Assembly: GCA_903858085.1 (NCBI GenBank)
Contig: CAIOHJ010000003.1
Location: forward strand, 1-28,050
DNA from: an uncultured Chloroflexota bacterium
GTDB lineage: Bacteria > Chloroflexota > Anaerolineae > Caldilineales > Caldilineaceae
Length of the DNA: 28,050 bases
Reading direction: 5' to 3'
The notes below the pieces were generated by a model. It ran no database searches, was not told where the DNA came from, and saw only the letters and a list, made by a program, of their open reading frames with translations. A program made the translations under genes and the position numbers. Shown one piece after another: positions 7,915 to 15,114 of the stretch (positions are counted from its first letter, which is position 1; each line of letters starts with the position of its first letter).

Positions 7915-9528
7915 CTACTCCTCTGCTGCCGCACGAACAAAGCTGAAGTCGCGCAGCCCATACTGCTCCCAGTAGAGGGAATTCTCGTGCAGGAAGAACG
8001 TCCGCTTAAAGGTATCTTCCACACCTTCTGGGCTCAGCCAGTGGATTTCCCAGGTCAACCGCTTCAGGCTGGGCTGTTCCTGCGAAACGGTCAGCACACC
8101 GTATGGGCTGTTGAAAGAGGGGTCTTCCTCTTCAAAATGGACAATATGGCCCTCAAATTGGTGCAAAATGTGGTTGAACTCTTCGTTTTCGGTCACAGGA
8201 TGCTCTCGGGTATCGTACACACCGAGCGGCAGATTGGCGTAGCCCAGCTCGCGCACGTGGCCAGCACCCTCTTCTGGCATCAGTTTCTGCACGACTTCGA
8301 CGGCAGGAGCCCCCTGCACAGCGTAGTAAGGGGTTCCCATCCAGCTCCAGATCACCATCACAATGCCAGCGACCAGACCGCTGATGATGGCGACACGCCG
8401 GTCACGTGCCCGGCGACTTGGGTTGCGATCCAGATAGGGGATCGCCATCAACAGCACCAGCAGCACACCCGGCAAGATCACACCGGCGATCATTTTGTCG
8501 GCAATTTTGAGCAGCCCCTGCAGCCAGTAGAAATACCAGGGCGCCACTGTGTGCAGCGGGGTCGACTGTGGGTTGGCGATCGATTCCAAAGGAGCCGAGA
8601 AGAAAAATGCTGTCAGGAAAACCATGACCGCAGTGAAGCCGATCAAGAAAGAAGCCTCGTCGATCATCACATCCGGCAGGAAGTAGACACGGCGGTCAGC
8701 CGGCACCTTGTTGGCTGTATCCTGGCCTACCTCTTCTTCGTCGGACGGCAGGCTGATGCCAAAATGCACCACTTTGTAGTAATGGACAAAGAAAAAGAGA
8801 AACAGAATCAACGGCAAGAAAAGTACATGCAAGAGGTAAAAACGGAGCAGCCCGTTCGCGCCAATGTCAGGGGCGCCGCGCGCCAGGAGATTGACCGTCT
8901 CTCCGACAATGGCCGGTGGCACAGCCTCAGCCATCGAGGTGCCGATGGTCACCGCCCAAAAAGCCAGCTGATCCCACGGCAGCAGGTAGCCCGAAAAACT
9001 CAGGAAAAGGGTCAACACCAGCAAAATTACGCCGGTAAACCAGGTAAACTGACGGGGCGCTTTGTAGCTGCCGGTCAGATAGGTCCTGACCATGTGCGCC
9101 GTGACGATCAACACCATCAGCTCCGCCCCCAGACGGTGCATATCCCGCATGAACTGGCCAAACGGCACATTGCTCAGCAGGCGGATCATGTCGACGTACG
9201 CACGCTCTGGCGTCGGCGCGTACCAGATCATCAGAATCAACCCAGTGATCGTCTCCAAAAAAAACAGATAGGTGGAGAGCAGACCCAACCGGAAGGTGTG
9301 GGTGAATTTGGTGACACTCTCATGGTAGTAGGTCGGCTTGATGTGCAGCAAAAATGCCTCGGAATGGGGCTTCAGCCGCGGGTTGGGACGGCCCGGCGCT
9401 TCGCCACGGATCATGCGGCGCACTTCACCCGCTGGAATTCCGGCAGTGATGCGTGTGAACACATCGTCTGCAACATCCAGAACAGTTTGTACTACACTTT
9501 TCTTTTCGATTTCAGGTTGGACAGCCAT
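7915..9528 (-). CDS. Cytochrome b of a quinol:cytochrome c oxidoreductase, with long C-terminal domain
   Basis: The quinol-oxidising core subunit, 537 aa, with b6-like and subunit-IV-like halves in one chain. Haem ligand pairs are H131/H145 and H234/H249; 14 residues between the second pair is the b6 type rather than the mitochondrial type. GYLLPWDQ (180-187) and the Qo-site motif APWY (329-332, where most families have PEWY) are present. About seven membrane segments lie between 80 and 400. No cysteine occurs anywhere, so the extra covalent haem of b6f-type proteins is not expected. Residues about 400-537 form an additional soluble, acidic domain (FEEEDPSF, LTWEIHW). ATG 9528 follows AAAGGAGT at ideal distance. 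It lies 53 bases after the Rieske gene. Confidence 0.95.
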   Translation of the reverse strand: MAVQPEIEKKSVVQTVLDVADDVFTRITAGIPAGEVRRMIRGEAPGRPNPRLKPHSEAFLLHIKPTYYHESVTKFTHTFRLGLLSTYLFFLETITGLILMIWYAPTPERAYVDMIRLLSNVPFGQFMRDMHRLGAELMVLIVTAHMVRTYLTGSYKAPRQFTWFTGVILLVLTLFLSFSGYLLPWDQLAFWAVTIGTSMAEAVPPAIVGETVNLLARGAPDIGANGLLRFYLLHVLFLPLILFLFFFVHYYKVVHFGISLPSDEEEVGQDTANKVPADRRVYFLPDVMIDEASFLIGFTAVMVFLTAFFFSAPLESIANPQSTPLHTVAPWYFYWLQGLLKIADKMIAGVILPGVLLVLLMAIPYLDRNPSRRARDRRVAIISGLVAGIVMVIWSWMGTPYYAVQGAPAVEVVQKLMPEEGAGHVRELGYANLPLGVYDTREHPVTENEEFNHILHQFEGHIVHFEEEDPSFNSPYGVLTVSQEQPSLKRLTWEIHWLSPEGVEDTFKRTFFLHENSLYWEQYGLRDFSFVRAAAEE

Positions 9529-9581
9529 AAGACTCCTTTTCGCAACGGTGACAATGCAAAAAAGTCGATTGGACAGTTTGA

Positions 9582-10376
9582 TTACGCTGGAATCACCCGG
9601 GCCGGCGAGTCGCCTGCAGGCGATCCAGGTACCCGCTTCCCTGTGTTGACTGCGACCTCACCGTTCTCGATCGAGATCGCAAATTTGTCGAGCGAACGCG
9701 GCGCAGGACCCTCGATAAAGTATCCCTCCCGTGTAAACTTGGAGCCGTGACACGGGCACTCAAACCGGTTGTTGGCCTGTTCCCACTTGTACAGACAGCC
9801 CAGGTGCGTGCAGACCATGTAAAGGGCGACCGGGCCCTCTTCTTCCGTGTTGACCAACCAGAACTTGCCGCCCGTCACCGGCTGCGGCGAGGCAGCTGTA
9901 TCCGGCAGCGTCGTCTCTGGCCCGATGAAGAAGACACCACCAAATTCACCCGCCTTAAAGCGCGGCATCATAAATTGAAAGAGCCCTACACCAGACTGGA
10001 GTGTCACCAGACCCAGCACCCCGCCCCAGCCATAGGTGAGAAACTCACGGCGAGACATCTCCTTGTGCGCCTTCTCCTCCGGCGACTCCTCCACAAAGGC
10101 CGCAACCGTGGCGGCAACAGGCTGGGCAAGCCCGGCTGTCCCCCCGTTGCTCGCCGCCCCGTTGTTGCGAACGGCTGCAGCCTGCCCGGCTGTTTTCTGG
10201 ACGACAGCTCGCTCTGCAGCCGGCTGTACCGCCGCTGCTGGCTGCGCTGCCGCCCGCTTCGGCTCAGAGGAGGGCTCTGGCCTGGCTTTCTTGGCAGCAG
10301 ACTGCATTTTTGCCTTCAATTCAGCGATTCGTTTTTCCCGTTCTTCACCGCTCAAGTCAGCTACTGTGTCTGCCAT
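9582..10376 (-). CDS. Rieske [2Fe-2S] iron-sulfur protein of the bc complex
   Basis: This moves electrons from the quinol site to cytochrome c. It is 264 aa. Cluster ligands are C189 and H191 in CTHLGC (189-194) and C207 and H210 in CPCHGS (207-212); C194 and C209 form the usual disulfide. A twin-arginine motif SRREFL (108-113) is followed by a membrane segment (about 117-137), typical of Tat-inserted Rieske proteins. It is preceded by an unusual 107-residue extension that starts charged (EEREKRIAELKAK) and becomes Ala/Gln/Pro-rich. ATG 10376 has a strong ribosome-binding site (AGAAGGAGG, 9 bases upstream). First gene of the operon, with a promoter at 10527-10555 and a hairpin in the leader. 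Confidence 0.95.
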   Translation of the reverse strand: MADTVADLSGEEREKRIAELKAKMQSAAKKARPEPSSEPKRAAAQPAAAVQPAAERAVVQKTAGQAAAVRNNGAASNGGTAGLAQPVAATVAAFVEESPEEKAHKEMSRREFLTYGWGGVLGLVTLQSGVGLFQFMMPRFKAGEFGGVFFIGPETTLPDTAASPQPVTGGKFWLVNTEEEGPVALYMVCTHLGCLYKWEQANNRFECPCHGSKFTREGYFIEGPAPRSLDKFAISIENGEVAVNTGKRVPGSPAGDSPARVIPA

Positions 10377-10428
10377 TGGACGCAGCCTCCTTCTCGCACA
10401 TCGTTTGGTGGTTCAGCGCTTCTTTTCA

Positions 10429-10457
10429 CAAGATAGCAACAAGAGGCTGCTATCTTG
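10429..10457 (-). promoter_or_regulatory. Perfect 10-bp inverted repeat in the Rieske operon leader
   Basis: CAAGATAGCA (10429-10438) and TGCTATCTTG (10448-10457) are exact reverse complements around a 9-base spacer. It lies in the transcribed leader, about 53 bases upstream of the Rieske start codon. No T tract follows on either side, so it is not an intrinsic terminator. It may be an operator or an mRNA 5' stabilising or protein-binding hairpin. Confidence 0.7.
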
Positions 10458-10526
10458 CCCTGCTTGCATCTTTGCCTGCTGCTATTCCTGAGAAGTTGTC
10501 GCCTCTGCGGCAAACAACTTGCGTCG

Positions 10527-10555
10527 AATATAGCATACGGGCTGGCGTTTGTCAA
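10527..10555 (-). promoter_or_regulatory. Near-consensus housekeeping-sigma promoter of the Rieske operon
   Basis: On the minus strand, TTGACA (10550-10555) is a perfect -35. It is followed by a 17-base spacer and TATATT (10527-10532), preceded by TG one base away (extended -10). Predicted transcription start is around 10520, giving a leader of about 140 bases. Confidence 0.85.
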
Positions 10556-10688
10556 AATAATCACAAATACCCCACACCAAAATTCCGCTGCCCCTCTCCC
10601 TTCCCATGCGTGCAGTATAGCCTGCAGAAGCCCTACTCACCAAACACGCACAATCTTTGTATCATGTTGTGCAGGCCCGTTGTCGCAG

Positions 10689-13403
10689 TCAGGCTTCCAG
10701 TTCGGCCAGCCGTTCGGTGAGTCGGCTGCGCCGTTCCTGCAGTTCTGCCAGCCTGGCCCGCTCTCGCTCGACCACTTCAGCCGGTGCCTTGCCGACAAAC
10801 CCAGGATTGGCCAACATCCCTTCGATCCGCTGCCCCAGACGGTCGACGTTGTCGAGCTCCTCTTGGGTGCGTTTGCGTTCTGCGGCCAGGTCGACCAATC
10901 CGGCCATCGGCAGATAGACCGTCATGCCCGCCACGGCCAGAACCGCTGCTTTGCCCGGCGTCGCCACTTCGGCTGCGATCTGAACGGCACCGGCGTCCAG
11001 ACGGGCCAGCATCGCGACGGTCGGCAGGTTTTGCACCAGCAGCTCTACCTGGTCACCTGCGCTGACCAGCGCTGCGATCTTGCGGCCTGCTGGCACATCA
11101 TACTCGCTGCGCACATTGCGGATGGCGCGCACCAGTTCCTGCAGACGGCCGAACGCCTCCTCGGCCTGCGGCGCATGGCCGTCGCTCTCCTGCGGCCAAC
11201 GCACGGCCATCAACGACCGTTCTCCCGCTGCCATTCCCGGCAGGTTCTGCCAGATCGCCTCGGTGACAAAGGGCATGAACGGATGCAGCAGGCGCAGGCT
11301 GCGCTCCAGCACAAAGGCCAGCACCTGGCGGGTGGCTGCCGCTTCAGCGGCACTGCCCTCCCCCAACCGTACTTTGGCAGCTTCGATGTACCAGTCGCAG
11401 TATTCGCTCCAGAGAAACTCGTAGAGCTGGCGGCCGGCCTCGCCCAGCTGCCACTGTTCGACCAGCCGTTGAACCTCGCAGCGTACCCCCTCATACCGGC
11501 TCAAAATCCAGCGATCTGCCAGCCCCAGGGCAGAGCGCTCGGGCAGCCGATAGGCTGGGCTGTTGGGATCCGTGTAGTCGATCTCCAGTTCGCTGTCTTG
11601 CAGTTTCATCGCCACAAAGCGGGCTGCGTTCCAAATTTTGTTGGCAAAATTGCGGTTGGCCTCCACCCGGCTGACGCTCAGTTTGAGGTCGTTGCCAGGC
11701 GTGCCGCCCGTCAACAGGCTGAAACGGAGCGCGTCGGTCCCGTATTCGGCGATGAGGTCGAGCGGGTCCAGCGCGTTGCCCAGGCTTTTGCTCATTTTGC
11801 GCCCCTGCTCGTCGCGCACCAGACCATGCAGGTAGACCACGCTGAAAGGCACCTTCCCGCTGAATTTCAACCCCAGCATGACCATGCGCGCCACCCAGAA
11901 AAAGAGGATGTCATAGCCGGTCTCCAAGACTGTTGTCGGGTAATAGGTGGCCAGATCCTGGGTGCGGGCAGGCCAGCCCAGCGTGCTGAACGGCCACAGC
12001 CCACTGCTGAACCAGGTGTCCAGCACATCGGGGTCCTGCCGCAGGGGCACTGCACTGCCGTATCGGGCCAGCGCCTTGGCCTGCGCCTCGGCCTCGGTCC
12101 GCCCGGCAAACATCGCGCCGTCGGGCCCATACCAGATTGGAATGCGATGGCCCCACCAGAGCTGGCGGCTGATGCACCAGTCCTGAATGTTCTCCAGCCA
12201 GTGGTTGTACACCCGCTCGAAGCGCTGCGGCACGATCTGAATCGCCCCGTCGGCCACCGCCGCCAGGGCTGGCCGCGCCAGAGGCTCCATCTTGACCCAC
12301 CACTGCTCGCTCAGCAGCGGTTCCACGATCGTCCGGCAGCGCTGGCAATGGCCGACCTGGTGGAGATGCTCTTTGTCGCCGACCACCAGCCCAGCTGCCC
12401 CCATGTCCGCCCACAGCGTTCGCCGTGCGGCAAAACGGTCCAGCCCGGCGTACGGGCCAGCAGCCTGGTTGAGCGTGCCATCGCTGTTCAGGATGTTGAG
12501 CATCGTCAGCCCATGTCGCTTGCCGATCGCGTAGTCGTTGGGGTCATGGCCCGGCGTCACCTTGAGGGCACCGGTGCCAAAGGCCGGGTCCACATAGCTG
12601 TCAGCGACCACCGGAATGGCACGTCCCAGCACCGGAACCAGCGCGACCTTGCCAATCACCGCCTGGTACCGCTCGTCGTCCGGGTGCACAGCCACCGCCG
12701 TATCGCCCAGGATGGTCTCCGGTCGCGTCGTGCTCACCTCCAGGAACCCTCCCTCTTGGAGCGGATAGCGGAAGGTATAGAAACGGCCGTTGACCTCTTC
12801 ATACTCCACCTCCAGGTCGCTGATGGCGCTGCGGCAGCGCGGGCACCAGTTGACCAGGTAGTTGCCTTTGTAGATCAACCCTTCTTCGTAAAGCTGAACG
12901 AACGCTTCAAGCACCGCCTCGCTCAACCTCTCGTCCAGCGTGAACCGTTCGCGCGTCCAGTCACAGGAGATGCCCATTCGTTTTTGCTGGGCGGTGATGC
13001 GGGCGTGGTACTCTGCCTTCCACCCCCAGACTTCATCGACAAACCGCTCGCGCCCCAGGTCATGGCGGGTGATCCCCTGTTTCTCCAGCTGGCGCTCGAC
13101 CACGTTCTGCGTGGCAATGCCAGCATGGTCGGTGCCGGGCACCCAGAGCGTGGGGTCGCCAACCATGCGGTGGTAGCGAATCAACATATCTTCGATGCTG
13201 CTGGTGATCGCATGCCCCAGATGCAGCGCCCCCGTGACATTGGGAGGCGGCATCGAAATCACAAACGGGCGCCGGCTGGGGTCAGCCAGCCCACTGGCAA
13301 GCTGCTGCTCGGGCTGAAACAGCCCCTTCTGCTCCCACCAGCCATAGAGGGCTTCTTCCACCGCCTGCGGGTCGTACGCTTTGGGCATCGTCGGTTCGGT
13401 CAT
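10689..13403 (-). CDS. valS: Valyl-tRNA synthetase
   Basis: Class I aminoacyl-tRNA synthetase charging tRNA-Val, 904 aa from ATG 13403, a normal length. The HIGH motif is HLGH (61-64) in NVTGALHLGHA, and the KMSKS motif is present exactly (536-540). The editing (CP1) domain lies between them (STTRPETILGDTAVAVHPDD, typical of ValRS), with two zinc-like Cys pairs (WCPRC, CQRC). The DWCISRQLWWGHRIP segment and a C-terminal coiled-coil arm (about 835-904) complete the family layout. ATG 13403 is preferred over GTG 13421 because CAGGAGA (about 13412-13418) is at ideal distance. The gene lies 194 bases downstream of msrA on the same strand, behind a terminator-like hairpin that implies transcriptional control (listed separately). 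Confidence 0.97.
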   Translation of the reverse strand: MTEPTMPKAYDPQAVEEALYGWWEQKGLFQPEQQLASGLADPSRRPFVISMPPPNVTGALHLGHAITSSIEDMLIRYHRMVGDPTLWVPGTDHAGIATQNVVERQLEKQGITRHDLGRERFVDEVWGWKAEYHARITAQQKRMGISCDWTRERFTLDERLSEAVLEAFVQLYEEGLIYKGNYLVNWCPRCRSAISDLEVEYEEVNGRFYTFRYPLQEGGFLEVSTTRPETILGDTAVAVHPDDERYQAVIGKVALVPVLGRAIPVVADSYVDPAFGTGALKVTPGHDPNDYAIGKRHGLTMLNILNSDGTLNQAAGPYAGLDRFAARRTLWADMGAAGLVVGDKEHLHQVGHCQRCRTIVEPLLSEQWWVKMEPLARPALAAVADGAIQIVPQRFERVYNHWLENIQDWCISRQLWWGHRIPIWYGPDGAMFAGRTEAEAQAKALARYGSAVPLRQDPDVLDTWFSSGLWPFSTLGWPARTQDLATYYPTTVLETGYDILFFWVARMVMLGLKFSGKVPFSVVYLHGLVRDEQGRKMSKSLGNALDPLDLIAEYGTDALRFSLLTGGTPGNDLKLSVSRVEANRNFANKIWNAARFVAMKLQDSELEIDYTDPNSPAYRLPERSALGLADRWILSRYEGVRCEVQRLVEQWQLGEAGRQLYEFLWSEYCDWYIEAAKVRLGEGSAAEAAATRQVLAFVLERSLRLLHPFMPFVTEAIWQNLPGMAAGERSLMAVRWPQESDGHAPQAEEAFGRLQELVRAIRNVRSEYDVPAGRKIAALVSAGDQVELLVQNLPTVAMLARLDAGAVQIAAEVATPGKAAVLAVAGMTVYLPMAGLVDLAAERKRTQEELDNVDRLGQRIEGMLANPGFVGKAPAEVVERERARLAELQERRSRLTERLAELEA

Positions 13404-13423
13404 GCTCGATTCTCCTGTCACAC

Positions 13424-13532
13424 AAAAAACCGCTCCATCCTCCAGGACGAAGCGGCATCTTACGGCCCCTGCTATTTTATACCAGCCGGCAGAGAAGAGC
13501 GAAATTGCGGAGCTGCCAAAAACGCTTCGCCC
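13424..13532 (-). promoter_or_regulatory. Candidate valS transcription attenuator
   Basis: On the minus strand an 11-bp stem (revcomp of 13445-13455, CCGCTTCGTCC, with revcomp of 13430-13440, GGATGGAGCGG, two wobble pairs, 4-base loop) is followed by six T (13424-13429). It ends 21 bases before the valS ATG. An upstream segment GGGCGAAGCG (revcomp of 13523-13532) can pair over ten positions with the 5' arm of this stem, which would compete with the terminator. An extended -10-like TGG-TATAAA (TATAAA at 13476-13481) lies between the two. If used, it would start an RNA lacking the upstream segment. No T-box consensus was found. Confidence 0.55.
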
Positions 13533-13597
13533 TTTCCGATCACCTGTTCAACACGAGAACCGTAAACGGCGCTGAGGGTCGAACGCCGCCCGGGCTT

Positions 13598-14143
13598 TTA
13601 TCGTTTGAGCCGTTCAATATATTGCTTGCGAAATTTAGCTACTTTCGGCGCAATCACCACCTGGCAGTACGGCTGCATCGGGTTGCGACGGTAGTAGTCG
13701 CTGTGGTACTCTTCCGCCGGATAAAAGATCGTCAGCGGCACCACTTCGGTCACCAGCGGATTGGACCACAGCCCTTGCTGGGTGACCTCCGCCATGACCG
13801 CACGCGCGTCCCGCTCCTGCCCGGCGTCATGATAAAAAATGGCCGAACGATACTGCGTCCCGACATCTGCCCCTTGACGGTTCAACGTAGTCGGGTCGTG
13901 GATCGTAAAAAAAATCCGCAGCAGGTCGGCATAGCCGATCACCGCCGGGTCAAAGCTTACCTGAACCACCTCGGCATGCCCGGTCGCACCGCTGCAGACT
14001 TCCCGGTAGGTCGGGTTTTTGACCCGCCCCCCCGCATAGCCCGAGACTGCCCGGCTCACCCCAGCCAGCTCCAGATAGACTGCTTCCAGACACCAAAAGC
14101 AGCCCCCCCCCAACGTCGCCAACGCTTTCTCTGTTTCGTTCAT
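13598..14143 (-). CDS. msrA: Peptide-methionine (S)-S-oxide reductase MsrA
   Basis: Repairs oxidised methionine in proteins, regenerated by thioredoxin. It is 181 aa, typical for a stand-alone MsrA. The catalytic motif GCFWC (14-18) has the nucleophile C15. Family hallmarks GVSRAVSGYAGG, GHAEVVQVSFDP, GTQYRS and AEEYHSDYY follow in order. No fused MsrB domain. ATG 14143 overlaps the stop of the upstream kinase (ATGA), so it is the last gene of the anmK-kinase-msrA unit. Its link with the two sugar kinases is probably positional, not biochemical. After the stop only a weak hairpin (CGGCG/CGCCG with a T-poor tail) is seen, so read-through toward valS is possible. Confidence 0.95.
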   Translation of the reverse strand: MNETEKALATLGGGCFWCLEAVYLELAGVSRAVSGYAGGRVKNPTYREVCSGATGHAEVVQVSFDPAVIGYADLLRIFFTIHDPTTLNRQGADVGTQYRSAIFYHDAGQERDARAVMAEVTQQGLWSNPLVTEVVPLTIFYPAEEYHSDYYRRNPMQPYCQVVIAPKVAKFRKQYIERLKR

Positions 14144-15114
14144 CGTCCCGTCTCCTTGGTGGGATGGTCTTCACCATACCCCTCTTTTCTGGCCTGTTGC
14201 CATGCCAGCAGTGCAGCACCTGCCGCTGCATCAAGATACGGCAGAGTCACCGCAGCGTACGGTGCAATCTCTTCCAATCGGTGTGTCAACAACGAACAAA
14301 GCAGCCCTTCCCGGGTCAGGTTGCCCCCTGCCAGCACGATCGAAAAATGCTCCTGCGCCATTCCCAGCCGGCGGATCACAGACTCGGCACGCCAGGCCAG
14401 GTTGTCAGCCGCCCAGGCCAAAATCCGAAATGCCACTTCGTCCCCCTGCGCTGCACACACTTCCGCCAACGGCGCCAGCCCAGCCACATGGGCCCAGCCC
14501 GGCTGGCCGTAGGCCCAGTTGACCAGGCCAGCGATCTCTGCCAGCTGCAGCCGATCCAGCACCTGCCCGGTCAGCATCGTGGGCGGACCACAGTGGTCCG
14601 CAGCCGCTGTGATGGCCTGAAGGATGGCCACGCCGATGCTGTAGCCGCCGCCCGGATCTCCCAAAAGGGCCCCCCATCCGCCCGCACGCTGGCGCTGGCC
14701 CGCCGCGTCGACCCCCAACACAATCATGCCAGTCCCGCTGACGACGACCACACCGTAGAGCTCCCCCCCGGTCCCGCTGGCCAGCGCTGCCACCGCATCG
14801 TTGTCCACATAGGCATAGGCCTTCGGCAACATTTCGGCCACCCAACGCCGCACCAGCGCCACATCGCCCGGCCGCCCCACCCCCGACATCCCCAGCCCAA
14901 TCACCGCCACCTCCTCCGGGTCGGCACTGGCATGCGACAGGACGGTCACCACCCCCTCGGCCAGCCGCTCACGCACGGTCCCATGCTCGACGGCCTGAAT
15001 GTTGGTCGAACCGACCGTAACCAACGCCAGCACTTCCCCTTGCTGGTTGAGCGCGACACAGCGGGTCTTGGTGCCCCCACCGTCGACCCCCAACGCAATC
15101 CAGCGGGCGTTCAT
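14140..15114 (-). CDS. BadF/BadG/BcrA/BcrD-type ATPase, probable N-acetylglucosamine kinase
   Basis: This would phosphorylate GlcNAc, or a related amino sugar, at the 6-OH using ATP. It is 324 aa with the actin/hexokinase-like fold. The phosphate-1 loop is DGGGTKT (11-17). An acidic VDNDAVAAL segment supplies the catalytic Asp, and the phosphate-2 region is VVSGTGMI. GGWGALLGDPGGGYSIG is characteristic of the eukaryotic-like GlcNAc kinase branch, and the adenosine-binding LAGGNLTR lies near the C-terminus. It overlaps anmK upstream and msrA downstream by 4 bases each (ATGA), so the three are tightly coupled. A neighbouring anhydro-MurNAc kinase favours an amino-sugar substrate. The same family includes 2-hydroxyacyl-CoA dehydratase activators, but the CxxC cluster motif of those is absent. 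Confidence 0.85.
   Translation of the reverse strand: MNARWIALGVDGGGTKTRCVALNQQGEVLALVTVGSTNIQAVEHGTVRERLAEGVVTVLSHASADPEEVAVIGLGMSGVGRPGDVALVRRWVAEMLPKAYAYVDNDAVAALASGTGGELYGVVVVSGTGMIVLGVDAAGQRQRAGGWGALLGDPGGGYSIGVAILQAITAAADHCGPPTMLTGQVLDRLQLAEIAGLVNWAYGQPGWAHVAGLAPLAEVCAAQGDEVAFRILAWAADNLAWRAESVIRRLGMAQEHFSIVLAGGNLTREGLLCSLLTHRLEEIAPYAAVTLPYLDAAAGAALLAWQQARKEGYGEDHPTKETGR

Larger units (their letters stand above)
10377..10688. other. Intergenic region upstream of the Rieske operon, downstream of valS
   Basis: No gene is seen here. It holds the promoter and leader hairpin listed separately. Next to the valS stop, the only terminator-like signal is a 6-bp inverted repeat (GCACAA 10648-10653, TTGTGC 10667-10672) with a 13-base loop and a weak T-rich tail (GTGTTTG) on the minus strand. 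Read-through from valS into the operon is therefore possible. Confidence 0.5.

Noticed and set aside
7261..9750. 829-codon plus-strand frame over cytochromes b and c
   Set aside because: Antisense to unambiguous haem proteins; His/Gln-rich with no domain.
10455..13565. 1036-codon plus-strand frame, longer than valS
   Set aside because: Antisense to a complete valyl-tRNA synthetase with HIGH, KMSKS and editing motifs; length alone is not evidence in GC-rich DNA.
13424..13600. T-box riboswitch upstream of valS
   Set aside because: The AGGGTGG-ACCGCG core and the 7-base bulge are missing, and no specifier-loop or AGTA-type element was found; only the terminator/antiterminator logic is similar.
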